Assembly (NCBI GenBank): GCA_023548195.1
Contig: JAJHZJ010000531.1
Span: 3,520,802 to 3,584,801 of the forward strand
Length of the DNA: 64,000 nt
Origin: Bettongia penicillata ogilbyi
Lineage: Eukaryota; Chordata; Mammalia; Diprotodontia; Potoroidae
Direction: 5' to 3'
Part shown: one piece after another, positions 10,766 through 21,581 of the stretch
Numbering within the stretch: the first letter of the stretch is position 1
How the letters are laid out: the number at the start of each line of letters is the position of its first letter
Made by a program: the position numbers and the translations under genes
Notes under the pieces: model-generated
Told to the model about the DNA's origin: nothing
Seen by the model: only the letters and a program-made list of their open reading frames with translations
The model's database searches: none

Positions 10766-12309
10766 AAATGTTTCTCTTAAAATATATTATTTCAAAGCAC
10801 CAGATGTGATCTGAACACAATAGAACACTGGTAGGTATCACTTTCTTCTATTCATGAAGCATAAGATTTCATTAGAATTTGGGGTTTGGGAGGATGGGGG
10901 AGAGGGAGAGCAGCCTCATTACATGGCTGGCTGATCTTGTAGTCACATCCACCCTACTTTCTTCCACCAAGGTTCTATTTTAATTAATTAATTAAAAATA
11001 TTAATCAACCAACTACTGACAAATCCTTGTGGATAATTAGCATCAGATCAGAGGACAGAGACTATTCTTTGAGAAAGCCTTTATTCTTTGTCCCTGAGAA
11101 ATAGTCTTATTCTTTTGCAAATGAGTATTTGGGGTCCAATCAGCTTCTTCACTTATCAGCCTGGGAAAGGTGATTGGAGAAGTAATGAAAAAAAGCACCT
11201 GAGAAGCAATTGAGTTCTTCTGATATCTGTGACATCTTTCAATCCATCTTCCAGCATTCAATAACCATCTTATTATTGAGATTCTATTCCCAGTAGATCT
11301 TGGGAATGAAATTTTCATTGGTGATTCTTTCGCTTTAAAAAATAAATAATCTTTTCCACAGGATGCCAGTCAATCCTATTTAATTGTTTGTTTGGAGAAT
11401 TCTGAAGCAAACACTGGATGACCCCCCAATTGCTCCGAGCAATTAAGTAACCTTGAAAAAGCAGAAACATCGGTTCTAAAGCACTCCTTCAACAACAAAT
11501 GGTACAGGTCAGTTTTCTTGATGAAAAAAATGTGAGGAATTATTCGAGTTTTTAAAAAACCTAAATCTTTTTCTGTCTCTCATATCTTGAACAATTTAAT
11601 CACTTCTAGGAAAAAAAGATTTTTATTCTCCAATACACAGATTTGGGTGATACAAATCAAAAAAGCTTAAAAGGCATCCAACCTTCCAAGAAGGAAGGAA
11701 ATATAAAGATTTTTCTGCACTTACTGTCAGTGTATTTCCCACTGCAACTTTTCCAGTAATGTTCTGCCCAGAGGTGAGTTCTTATAAATATATTTCTATA
11801 GATGCCTCAAGAAACACCTCGCTTGATTGTAGAGCACTAAAAGCAAATAAAATTTTTTTTAAAAAAAGAAATACCTCTCTTCATGCAAGCACAGTTTAAC
11901 TTAAGAAGTTTCCCAGATTCTAACATTTATTGACCATCCATTAGGCTAACTTGTTTTTCCATATCAGTATTTCAAAGAGAGGGTTCTCATGTAGAGTGTT
12001 CTATTAGATGGAAAGCATAAAGACTACAAAATCTGATAAGATGCTATTCCATGATTTTTTGTGATTTGCTTTGGTTTGGTTCTGGAAACTAAGGTCAATT
12101 TGTATTTATAAAATTTTAAATAGTTTAGTAAATAACATTATTTCAAGCAACATATTCTTATGTGGCATCTTAATATTCCTTTACCAAATCAGTACTCACA
12201 GATTTGGAGGTTGAGTCTCCAGTAATGTAACCACCTCAGGTTCAAAGGTATTTTATCCACTGTGGGTCTATATTCTTCAAAATACAGTTAATAAGTTCCC
12301 ACCAGAAAA
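10766..12309. other. Unassigned sequence
   Basis: No gene or clear repeat. The second copy of the 34-bp duplication lies at 10824-10857. A minus-strand ORF at 11043-11318 (91 codons) has no recognisable domain and no flanking signals. Confidence 0.4.
10824..10857 (+). repeat. Exact 34-bp direct repeat, copy 2
   Basis: Identical to 8879-8912. Neither copy abuts a recognised mobile-element end. Confidence 0.9.
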
Positions 12310-12830
12310 TTAACCTTTAATAGTCATCCAGTACACACACTTAGTTCAAAACAAAAGTATTTACTAAGCGGTCATAGTAAGAACAACGGCTACAAAACTC
12401 ATGCAGTCTCATAATTCTAGGACACACTTTCCCACAAATACAGTGTCAGTAAGAAGAACGAGTACATAGTAGACTGGTTGTGAAGCATACATGAAAGAAA
12501 TGCATGTGGTTAGGGCAACTTTTTCCTCAAATTCGAAAAGGCTCAGATAGATTTTCTCTTCCCTTGGAGTTTCCATGCTGCTTTCTCCATCCTGCCTACC
12601 TTAGTGCCCAGGGTGCTCTCTTCACCTCAGTTCTCAACTGTCAAGGGAAGTTCTCTCTTGAATTCATAGTTGGCTCTCTTCTCTGCTGCCAGATATCTCA
12701 CTATTTGAAATTTCTTCCTGACTTCCTGTCTGACTCTGCCTTCTTTGAACTGCTGAGCACTCCACACAGTTCCATGATGAATACAGTACTTCCTATTCCT
12801 TTATGAGACATCATGGTTGAAGGGGGTTTG
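12310..12830 (-). repeat. Possible old LTR-like segment
   Basis: Weak call. On the minus strand it reads as a promoter-like stretch ending in an AGTAAATA A-rich signal near 12362 and a GT-rich downstream run. No TG...CA ends or TSD could be fixed. An ORF on the plus strand (12504-12806, 100 codons) has no recognisable domain. It could equally be unique sequence. Confidence 0.2.
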
Positions 12831-13100
12831 TGTTAGAGAGAAAACTACTCTCTCCATCCCTACTGCTACCCTCTGATGAAGGCAGACAGGTCACATTGAA
12901 AAAGTTTCTCCATGCTTTGAATGATCCAAATTCTTGAACTCTTTTCAGAACAGGCAGGCTTATTTTTGAGGGATATTAGGGGTATATGATCAATGAAAAG
13001 TATTGAGACAGTTAAGTTTTATTTTCACCTTAATTAACCTGTCAGTCCCAGTTACAAATATTATAATTTTTTCTCAATTTCTGCTTTATGCAAAGCTTGA

Positions 13101-13101
<1 letters not shown>

Positions 13102-13141
<40 letters not shown>

Positions 13142-13150
13142 ACACACACA
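13102..13150. repeat. (CA)n microsatellite
   Basis: About 24 CA units with a single ACATACA interruption. Confidence 0.95.
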
Positions 13151-13395
13151 TTTCCTACAAAGACTCCAATTACTAGGATAGCTATATCTGAAGTAGAGTT
13201 CAATAGAAACCTAGATTTTACTTTCATTGTGGAGTGAATGTGGCTAAAGGACTATCAGTTTAGCTTATACTTCTTTGAAGAGAGCTTGAGGGATAAGGCA
13301 TCATGGGTTGATGATGACCATGGCTACTGAATGGCTATTTTCCTTTCTGATCCAGGGTTCACACCATCACAGCTGCTGGGTGGTTTCTTAGCAGA

Positions 13396-13929
13396 GTGTC
13401 AGCTGGAGCAGGAGTCCCAGGGCCATCTCTGAGGGGCTCTGAACCAAATTACACCATGAAATCCTCTCCCTCCTCTTTTCCTAAGAGCCCAAACTTAACA
13501 ATCATTGAACTACCTGAATTCCAGGACAAAAAAAGAAACAGCATATGTTTAATATTACAAGCAATCGTGAAAGAAAACTGCCTAGATCTCTCAGAACCTC
13601 AGGGCAACACATGTACAGAAATGTTTATAGCAGTCCTCTTTGTGGTGGCCAAAAACTGGAAATCCAGGGGGTGCTCATCAATCAGGAAAAGGTTGAATAA
13701 ATTATGGTATATGAATGTAATGGAATGCTATTGGGCTATAAGAAATGATGGACAGGAAGACTTCAGAGAGGCCTGGAAAGACTTATACAATCTGATGCTG
13801 AGCAAAAGAAGCAGAACCAGGGGAACTTTGTGCACAGCAAAGACTCCATGGTTGTATGATTTTCTCTTTTTGAGGGGGCAAATAATGAGAACACAAGGGA
13901 GTGTCTATATTTGGAGAATGACTAAATAA
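13396..13929 (+). pseudogene. L1 relic: ORF1 and ORF2 remnants fused in one open frame
   Basis: A 177-codon frame. From about residue 27 it reads like ORF1 RRM sequence (NLTIIELPEFQDKKRNS, then IVKENCLDLSEPQGN). At about residue 70 it changes, without losing frame, to the far C-terminus of L1 ORF2 (TCTEMFIAVLFVVAKNW, then LNKLWYMNVMECYWAIRND). Compare the cysteine-rich C-terminal segment TCTRMFIAALF of human L1 ORF2. The rest of ORF1, the inter-ORF region, the endonuclease and the RT domains are missing. No role for the fused product is implied; it is most likely a chance-open deletion derivative. The listed start is the first ATG-like codon of the frame and is arbitrary. Confidence 0.7.
13475..13908 (+). 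mobile_element. L1 LINE, internally deleted fragment
   Basis: Carries the fused ORF1/ORF2 relic. The homology change lies near 13606. It continues through CTGATGCTGAGCAAAAGAAG and AACTTTGTGCACAGCAA of the terminal ORF2 region. Confidence 0.75.
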
Positions 13930-14395
13930 GTTATGGTATAGAAATATAATTGAATATTATTTTACTGTAAGAAATAAAGGGGATGGTTTCAGAGAAATCT
14001 GGAAAGGCTTCTATAAACTGATGGAGAGTGAAGTGAACAGCACCAGGAGAACTATTTGTAGAATGACAATAATATGGTAAACATGAACAACTTTGACAGA
14101 ATTGGAAACTGAGCAATATAATGATCAACCAAGATTCAAGAGCACTCATGATAAAATATATTGCCCATCTTCTGATAGACAGGTAAAGTAATTAGAGTGC
14201 GCAATGTATTGTGTGTATGTGTGTATACATGTATGTGTGTATATATAATATATATATATGTATATTTGGACAGAGCCAATTTGGAATTTTGCTTTGTTTG
14301 ATGAAACATGTTTGTAACAAAAGTGCTATTTTTCTTTAATTCTCAATGGGAGGAATGTGAGGGAGAGGGAAGGAGAGGAAAGAAGATTTTTGCTG
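13909..14395 (+). mobile_element. Second L1 3' end fragment in tandem
   Basis: TTTGGAGAATGACTAAATAA restarts the same ORF2 C-terminal segment already present at about 13690. It then runs on through AACAGCACCAGGAGAACTA into the 3' UTR (TTTGGACAGAGCCAATTTGG; TCTCAATGGGAGGAATG). Two L1 3' ends therefore lie head to tail, from a tandem duplication or successive insertions. Confidence 0.75.
14204..14266. repeat. (TG)n/(TA)n microsatellite
   Basis: GTGTATGTGTGTATACATG grading into TATATA, inside the L1 3' UTR. Confidence 0.9.
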
Positions 14396-14396
14396 A

Positions 14397-14450
14397 TATG
14401 TATATATATATATGTGTGTGTGTGTATACATATACATATATGTGCGTGTA
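14397..14450. repeat. (TA)n(TG)n microsatellite
   Basis: TATATATA followed by TGTGTGTGTG and ATACATATACATATA. ORFs on both strands across it are low complexity. Confidence 0.9.
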
Positions 14451-14931
14451 ATGTGTATGAAGAAAAGGAACAATTTGCCAACAGTGTCAAACGAGGCAGA
14501 GCAGCTGAGGAGGGATGCAGAAAAAAATGCCATAGGCTTTAGGAGGAAAGAAGTCAATAGTGACTTTGGATTGAACTGTTACTGTAGAGTGGTGTAAGTG
14601 GAAATATGGCAAAAGTTTAAAAAGTGAATAAGTGGTGAAAAATGGGGGCAGTGAAAGTGACTTACTAAGCAGTCTGAAAAGATTATCATGTAATGTTAAA
14701 CAGAGAAATAAGATTGTAGACAAAAGAAACGACCCAGTTAGTGAAGCTCTTGGTTTTGTCTGGGAGATAGGTGGACATGCTTATGTGAAAGCTAAAGATG
14801 TTCAACAGCACATATGTGTGGTATGAAAAATTGGAGCTGGATGGGACGTAGAGTAGGAGAGCACCTTGGAAACAGGGACAAAATTGACCATCGAAATCTC
14901 ATGATGCCATACCATTTGGCAGAATTCCAGA
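14451..14931. other. Unassigned sequence
   Basis: Purine-rich, no recognised repeat or exon. The 64- to 78-codon ORFs overlap each other on both strands and show no domain. Confidence 0.4.
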
Positions 14932-15060
14932 GATTCAATTCAACAAACATTTAATAAGCACATACTGTATGCATGACACCATAGTAGTCTAGAGATACAA
15001 AAACAACAGTGAGGCACTGCCTACCCTCCAGGAATCTACACTTCCACTAAGCAATAAGAT
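14932..15060 (-). repeat. L2 LINE 3' end fragment
   Basis: AATTCAACAAACATTTAATA, CATACTGTATGCATGACACC and CCTACCCTCCAGGAATCTAC are the complement of the L2 3' UTR end. A further piece of the same element (GAAGGCTTCCCAGAGAAAGT, CTTGAACTGAATCTTGAAAG) appears at 15653-15712. Confidence 0.7.
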
Positions 15061-15652
15061 ATGTAACCTAGAGTTCAACCTGGCATTCGCATGATTCTCA
15101 TTGGTGGAAAAACTATTACTGGTGATTAGCAAATAAAGCCATTTATCTAAGCAAATGGAAATGGAAATCAAAGCTTATGCAGATTAAAATAAATCTAATA
15201 GTGAATGAGATCTCCCACATGGAGAAAAATACTTCATCTCAACTGAGAGAAAACTAGAGAGTGTCACTGATCTTACCCAAGGGGAAATTCCCTGAATTCT
15301 TTGGCATGTCAAGCTGGGAACAGGGACAGTTAATGACTCCTCTACAGGTGACTTCGACCTGGAATCTTCCTACCCTCCAGCAGCCTCTCTTTGAAGGGTC
15401 CTTAGAATATGAATATTCTCTCTTGAAAAGGGACTCCAGAAGAAAAAAATTCCTCCTCTCCTAAGTTTTCAAAAACTCTGCCCTTCTCCAAAGCACAGAG
15501 CACCACATAATTACATTTTTTCCACTAATGAGGAGAATCTTTTGTAAGTGCCAGACTTGCGCCCTGGTTACAAATATAAACCTTGCTCAAATACAAACAC
15601 ACAAAACAAGCAAAAAGGCAATTTGTAGAGGAAAACCCGGCTAACAAGTAGG
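15061..15652. other. Unassigned sequence between two L2 pieces
   Basis: Nothing recognisable; probably sequence inserted into or strongly diverged from the L2. A 67-codon ORF at 15261-15464 has no domain. Confidence 0.35.
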
Positions 15653-15712
15653 GACATCAAGGAAGGCTTCCCAGAGAAAGTGACGCTTGAACTGAATCTT
15701 GAAAGACAGGCT
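15653..15712 (-). repeat. L2 LINE fragment
   Basis: Matches the L2 segment that lies inward of the 14932-15060 piece, same orientation. Confidence 0.55.
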
Positions 15713-17000
15713 ATCACATCATTGTACAGTTTACCAGATAAACACCTTCAAGGACATTACAGTGCACACTATGGGACTAGACTGGAATATGAGATACCTG
15801 TTGGGTTAAGCTAAAGCAATGCTAACAATGACTGACTGGTAGGATGTAGTCAAGTGCATAGCTAGGTTCTAATGTGAAGTCTTTTCTGGGGAAGTTAGCC
15901 TAAAACAACATGGGGAGTGAATTGCGAGCAGAGGGATGACCAAGTTGCTTAATTAAATCGAGACCCAAGACAGTCAGAGAAGTTTGGGGTAGGTGAGGAC
16001 AGGATTTCAGTGGCACTTACAACAGTGAAATTTTTTTCACTATTTCCCTGTGTCTTTAATCCTGCTTTTATCCATGATCTATTCTAGTGGCCTCTTCTTT
16101 CCTAAGAAAGATGGAAATGGCAGCTGCCACAGATACAAAGTACCCTCCAAAAATATGGAATGATAGTCATAAAGAGTCATGAGACCCAGACTTCTGAGAA
16201 GCAGTTTTAATTTTGCCCTAAAATAATGAACACAGAATGAAATTATGTATAACTTGCTTTCAAATGTGTTGATCTTAAGACTATGTCATGGAGACCACTT
16301 AGAATCATTCTGTAAGGGATGGGTTCTCTAGGACAGTTTTAAGATGGCATTATCTTATGGTTACCCCCTCCCCCCAAAGATCTTTAGAGGAAGCTAAAAT
16401 GAGTTATTAATCTATATACTGATTTGATCAAATGTAAATTTTTCATTCAGGCATCAAAGAATTGTGTTCATATATGTTTAATAGGGCATTTTTCATCATG
16501 AAGTGATTTATTACTAGCAGAGAATGAGTGCTATTTTATTAGTTTAGCTTTGAAAGCAATGGCAAAGAAATGGATTTTTGGTTTTGGCGTTTAAAGTTTA
16601 ATCAAAAGAACCAAAGAATACTGTTTAATTAAATGGCCAAGTTTGGCCTAAGAGAAAACATGAGAAAGATGTAGCTTCCTGTCTTCTTTCCAGAGATTAA
16701 AGAACTATAAGTGTAATATACTCTCAGTCTTCTTTAAGATTTAATTTTGTTGAATATTTTTCTCTCTTTTTTATCTTTGCTTAGAAGTGATAAGTTACTG
16801 CAAAGAGAATAGAGAGGGATATATTAAGAAATTATGATGATGTTAAAAACAAAAGATAGTAATAAAATTTTATAACATGCAATATAAAATTACATTAAAA
16901 AAACATTTAAGAGACACAGCATGACAAAAATTTTAAGACACAGCTAAATGAATTCTTACAATTATTATGCATGCCTATATCATACACTATTTCATAGTTA
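15713..17000. other. Unassigned sequence
   Basis: AT-rich, no gene, RNA or clear repeat seen. Confidence 0.45.
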
Positions 17001-17240
17001 AAGGGCAACTATGTCCCACAGTGGATGGAATGCTAGACTTGGAGTCAGAAAGACAAGTTCAAATCTGACCTCAGACACTTACCAGCTGTGTGACACTGAG
17101 CCACTCACTAAACCTTGTTTACCTCAGTTTCCTCATCTGCAAATTGAACCAGAGAAGGAAATGGCAAACCACTCCATTATCTTTGCCAAGAAAAGCCCAA
17201 ATGGGATCATGAAGAGTCAGATACAACTGAATAGCAGCAA
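17001..17240 (+). mobile_element. Marsupial tRNA-core SINE
   Basis: A degenerate head (ACTATGTCCCACAGTGGATG), CTTGGAGTCAGAAAGAC, TCAAATCTGACCTCAGACAC, TTTCCTCATCTGCAAATTGA, tail GGAAATGGCAAACCACTCCA and the end AAGAGTCAGATACAACTGAA. Full-length but old. Confidence 0.88.
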
Positions 17241-17344
17241 TAAATATATAGTTAAGGGGTAGTTTAACACAGGGAAAAATGATATCAGGAAATAATACTT
17301 TGCCCTCCATTTAATGCTTTGAACTTAGTAGTAAATGTTTGGTA

Positions 17345-17510
17345 AATTGATTTTAATTTTTTTTTTGCAACATGGCTAATACGGAAATAAGCTTTGCACC
17401 ATTTCAAATGCATAGTTGATACTACATTTCTTGAGGAGCAATAGGAAGAAAGGGAATTTGGAACTCATTTTTAAATGAATATTAAAAATAAATAAGTAAT
17501 AAAATTTTAA
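17345..17510 (+). mobile_element. L1 3' UTR fragment
   Basis: CAACATGGCTAATACGGAAA, GGAATTTGGAACTCATTTT and an AATATTAAAAATAAATAAG tail follow the order of a marsupial L1 3' end. 5'-truncated. Confidence 0.65.
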
Positions 17511-18108
17511 ACTAATTTAAATCAGATGAAATTGTAGTATTTGTGGCACTCCTCCAATTCATATACAGATTCTCTCAGACAAAGTTATTTCAGGTTCAAG
17601 GGATTTTGTGGGTCCATATTCACTCAAAGCCAAAATTCAAAAGTCCCCCCGCCTCTTCTGGTCACCTGGAGAACATAATCAATTTGAATTTTTAAAAAAT
17701 TAATGGAATAATATAGCAAGAAAATCAGTAATGAAACATATCCTTATAAATCCAGGGTATTCTTTCCCACAAAAACTTACCATCAGTGTGAAGAGTGGAC
17801 AGACACAGAGATTAAGAGTAAAGAGTCACACATACAAGGAAGATATTCCAGGGGAATACAATCAAAATGAACGTACATGAGTGAGGTAATTCCTGTCTCC
17901 AATCTTACACAGCTACTAATATCCTCTGATGATATTACCATAGTGCTTCCATTAGACCTGTTTCCCATTGGGTTTACATTGAATACAGCTTCTGCCACAG
18001 TCTAGATCCTGCTGATCTCCTGTGATTTCTTCTCTGTTGCTCCATTGATCCTTGGGTCACTGCCAAGCATAGGAACTGGATATTTGGCAGTATGATTCCT
18101 CTCTCCTA
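17511..18108. other. Unassigned sequence
   Basis: No repeat or exon recognised. A 71-codon minus ORF (17783-17998) has no domain. Confidence 0.4.
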
Positions 18109-18420
18109 TTTTTTTCTTTTGATATTAGGTCTTCCTATAAGGCTGGAAATGCAGTGACCACCCCTGGACATGATTCCACTGGATCCCAGCATAGAATTTT
18201 GTCCACTTTGTTTTTCTGATTTGGGATGATTTCTACCTCCTCAATCATCCTGGCAGTTCTCTACTCCAGGACTTAGTGTTTGAGAGGGTTCTTTATATTG
18301 GTAACAGACTTAGTGTGGACACTTAGTCATCTTTAGCCTTACAAGAGCTCAGAACTCCCAGACTCAATGATACAGCACATTCAGTCACCTTAGCAGCAGA
18401 TGTGTGCCACCACACCTGGC
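18109..18420 (-). pseudogene. 7SL (SRP RNA) retropseudogene, near full length
   Basis: 7SL RNA is the scaffold of the signal recognition particle. On the minus strand it begins GCCAGGTGTGGTGGCACACA (18420 downwards), against GCCGGGCGCGGTGGCGCGCG in 7SL. It keeps the Alu domain, the whole S domain (plus-strand CAGACTTAGTGTGGACAC, CCTCCTCAATCATCCTGG, ATCCCAGCATAGAATTTTG correspond in order) and the 3' Alu-domain strand (AAGGCTGGAAATGCAGTGAC). It ends in an A-rich tail (plus strand T/C run 18109-18120). AAATAGG occurs at both junctions as a possible degenerate TSD. Many substitutions make it non-functional. Marsupials lack Alu/B1, so this is a copy of 7SL itself rather than an Alu. Confidence 0.85.
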
Positions 18421-19054
18421 TAGTTCCCCTATTTATAGTCTTTAGCTTCTGTCAAGTTCCTATTTAGGGCATCTTTATTTTCCTAAAGGAAAAAGAATCA
18501 CTTATCATTGGTGTGGAAATTTCCTATTCAAATCTTGATCTAAGAGAGTAATAGCTAACATCTTTCTTTCCCAAGAAAAGTTAATTTGGGGCCATATCAC
18601 TGTTTGATCCATTCTCCCTGTAGGTACTTGTAGTCTACTGGGAAGCAAACCTCAATTAGTCAGATTAGAAGGGAAATTCTGGGAATGATAAGGTACAGCC
18701 TCAGGCTCATCTGGTTTGTCTACTATTTGAGACTGGAGCTTTGAGCAACTGCTGAAGTTAATGACTTCATGTATGTAGTCTGGAGTACAGAGTAACATGG
18801 TGTCCGAAGTGTAGGGTGTACCAGCTGTGTCTCAAAAAGAAAAGTGGCTTTTCATCTTAATTTATGATATGTCCATTTGGTTTGCATTATTGAGTTATGC
18901 CTAAACCTCCTTAAATGTTAGTTTCTTTTGTTTGAGGAATAAGAATAATGTCCTTTATGACTGAGAATTCAATAATCCTCACCTTTTAAAAAATAAAAAT
19001 ATTAAAATTTCCTGGGTACGTATTTTAACAATGTATGCTGTACATCCCTATGAA
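18421..19054. other. Unassigned sequence
   Basis: No gene or recognised repeat. Confidence 0.4.
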
Positions 19055-19225
19055 TGGTGTAATGGAAAGAATACTGTATTTGGAATTGGGGGTCATGGCT
19101 GCTACTTCTATCATGTGACTTCAGAAAAGCCTTTTCACTTCTAAGGCTCCATTTTCTCACCTGTAAATGAAGAAATCTAACTAAATGGTCTCTCTGGCTT
19201 TTCCATTTGCAATCCTATGAAGCTT
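19055..19225 (+). repeat. MIR-type SINE
   Basis: TAATGGAAAGAATACTGTAT, TCATGTGACTTCAGAAAAGC, TTTTCTCACCTGTAAATGA and AAATGGTCTCTCTGGC are in MIR order. Confidence 0.7.
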
Positions 19226-20159
19226 CCCTTCTTCCTTTGCTACCTACTCCTCTGCCAAGATATCCCCATGCAAAAAGCCAGAGACAAAGGAACAGCAAAA
19301 TTGGAAAGGCATGCTACGAAACAGTTACATCCAAATTGTCGGTCCATGTTATAAATTTCTGAAAAAATTATATTTCTGAAAAAATTATGTAGTCTGAAAT
19401 CACGTAATGAAGAGATTAAATCTGTAGAAACCTGCTACCAAGATCTGATAACTTTGTTTCATATAATAATGACGCCTGAACACAAAATTCCATAATGCAT
19501 TAACTTTATTAAAAACCTTTGTTCACAAATTGGAGTCTGAAAATTATAAATTAATAAATCATCTTATACCTACAACTACATAGCCAATTCTTCCTCCAAT
19601 GGAAAGGACTCTGGAGGCCAGCAGAGTTCAACCCATAAGTGCAAATAAATTTCCTTTACAATGTATCTAAAAAACGGTTTTCCAGCCTTTGAGATGAAAC
19701 ATTTCTCAGGGAAAGAGAACGTACAACTTGTTACCCTGTGTACAGTTCTATTCACTGGGATTTCTAAACTGGCTTTTTCTACCCACTGCACCTAGCTCTA
19801 AACAGTCTTCCCTCCCAACCTCCCTCCCACTTATGTCCAGATAAGGTACCTCTGCCAGAGAATACTGACAGCCAGAAAGCTTTCAGAGATCAGCTCAGAC
19901 TCAAGGCGCTGGTTAGGCAAGCAGGGCTAGAAAGTCAGAATGGGAGTATTATAACTTTCAATGCATCAGAAACCCTCTGGCACCTGAAACAGCCACCTTT
20001 CCACCACAGACTTCTCTCCACTGCTATCATTACTTCAAGTTTCAGAAAGCTCTGTTGCATAAACCCTTTAAGTTCAGTCCCTGACTCTGCCTTGTAAACC
20101 CCCGCAGGTCCCACCTCTTGGCCTTTTGGGGAAAAGAACTACATACAGAACAGATAAGT
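19226..20159. other. Unassigned sequence
   Basis: No gene recognised. The stretch from 19800 is less AT-rich and may belong to the LTR-like segment that follows. A 71-codon minus ORF at 19576-19791 has no domain. Confidence 0.35.
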
Positions 20160-20545
20160 TTCAGAAATATAGCCTTATGTTATTCAATATTCAATATTCA
20201 ACATTATGACATTTTTGAGGCTTTTCAAGGTTTTCCTGTAAACTGATCCTTTGGGTTACTGTCTTTTCTTGTACTCTTAATTTTTCTTCCCCTGACCAAG
20301 CTAACATGTTCTTTCTTTCCTTTGTTACCTTTTTTATCTAGCCTCCAGGTCAAAACTACTCTGCTGGCCTGTAAATGAGAGTTCTTTGACATTATAAAAA
20401 GAAATACTCTGCCTTAGTGGTCTCATGTCCTGGGTACACTGACTGCGCTTTTGCTCAATGAATCTGTCTGATTATCCTTGTATAGCCTTGTGATTTTTGC
20501 TTTGTTTTTTGGGGTTTTTTTTGCTTTCCAAAGGGACAAGGATGT
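20160..20545 (+). repeat. Probable solo LTR fragment of an endogenous retrovirus
   Basis: Promoter-like order on the plus strand: a pyrimidine-rich segment, TATAAAAAG (20395), then 5' R-like sequence, and TGCTCAATGAATCTGTCTG at 20452-20470, which looks like a mutated CAATAAA poly(A) signal. A T/G-rich downstream element follows. Ends and TSD were not determined. No retroviral genes are attached. Confidence 0.4.
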
Positions 20546-20554
20546 AATTTACTA

Positions 20555-20670
20555 CTATTAAACAAGTCACTTAATCTCTCTGGATCTCAGTTTCCTCATT
20601 TGTATATTTAGATTGTTGTACCACATTATTTTAAGATCCCTTCACAAGTATCTAAATTCTATTATCTTTA
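20555..20670 (+). repeat. MIR 3' fragment
   Basis: ACAAGTCACTTAATCTCTCT, CTCAGTTTCCTCATTTGTAT and AAGATCCCTTCA in MIR order; 5' part missing. Confidence 0.75.
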
Positions 20671-21084
20671 TGGTCTAGGTGCCTCAACCCCTCCAATGTC
20701 CATCTTGTATCCTAAAATTTCTCCAGAATGGAACGGAATTCTCTAGTCTGTTATTCCCTAAAAGTCCCAAGTAAACATTTCCATTTCCTAGAATCATCAG
20801 GCAGTTACAGGATGGCCATACTGCACACATTTGTTGCTGAAATATTTGCCTAACTAGACCTTCGTAGTCCAGCCATTATCTCTTCTCAAACAGCATTAGC
20901 CTAGGAGAGCAGCAAACCTACAGTTTAATTCTACTTGATTTGCCCAGGTTCCACCTAGCTTGAAGGCTCTTAATCTCTAATTACTTGGTCTTACAGAATG
21001 GAGCAAGACATGAACAGCCTCTGCCAAGTATTTACTAGCCAAGAAGTTTGGGATAGGGAGAGGGATTGGGATTGGTTCTGTGAC
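20671..21084. other. Unassigned sequence
   Basis: Nothing recognised. Confidence 0.4.
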
Positions 21085-21310
21085 TTAAGGGGAACTCTTA
21101 GATGAGGAAATTCCCTCTGTCAGCCCCTCTGCTAATTCCAGGCTGGCATTTTCTCTGCTACTTCAGAGTCTTAGAGAGTCGGCTAGGGTATGAAGGTTTT
21201 GAGGGACTTGCCCAGACTCACCCAGTCACTGTGTGTCAGAGGGGAACCCATGACTTCCTGATTTCTAAGCTGGCTCTCCAGCCTCTGTTCTATGCCCCCT
21301 CTCTTGTAAG
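21085..21310 (-). repeat. MIR-like SINE (marsupial variant with GAGGAAATTCCCTC 5' block)
   Basis: On the plus strand GATGAGGAAATTCCCTCTGT, AGTCTTAGAGAGTCGGCTAG, GGGACTTGCCCAGACTCACC, GGGAACCCATGACTTCCTGA and GGCTCTCCAGCCTCTGTTCTA occur in order. The same arrangement recurs at 51845-52015 and partly at 55120-55195. Confidence 0.65.
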
Positions 21311-21452
21311 GGATAGGAAGAAATAAGGCCAGATAGTTGAGGAAGGAAAGATTTTGGAAAGACTTGAATGCCAGGTTGAGTATTTGAGTGACCAGTTAGA
21401 TAAGGGTTATACGATATGGTACATCCTGTGGGGCAGATTCTGTTCTTATGGA

Positions 21453-21581
21453 AATAAGAAAGGAAGGAAGAAAGGAAAGCAGGAATGAAGGGAAGCAGGA
21501 AGGAAGGAAGGAAGGAAGGAAGGAAGGAAGGAAGGAAGGAAGGAAGGAAGGAAGGAAGGAAGGAAGGAAGGAAGGAAGGAA
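21453..21581. repeat. (GGAA)n microsatellite
   Basis: A purine-only tract with about 20 perfect AAGG units (21499-21581) and an impure 5' half. ORFs on both strands encode only Lys/Glu/Gly/Arg or Pro/Ser/Phe/Leu repeats. GGAA arrays can bind ETS factors; no evidence for that here. Confidence 0.95.

Noticed and set aside
12504..12806. 100-codon ORF
   Set aside because: No domain; low-complexity Phe/Leu/Ser composition of pyrimidine-rich DNA.
18109..18420. Alu-type SINE
   Set aside because: Contains the 7SL S domain and is monomeric; it is a 7SL retropseudogene.
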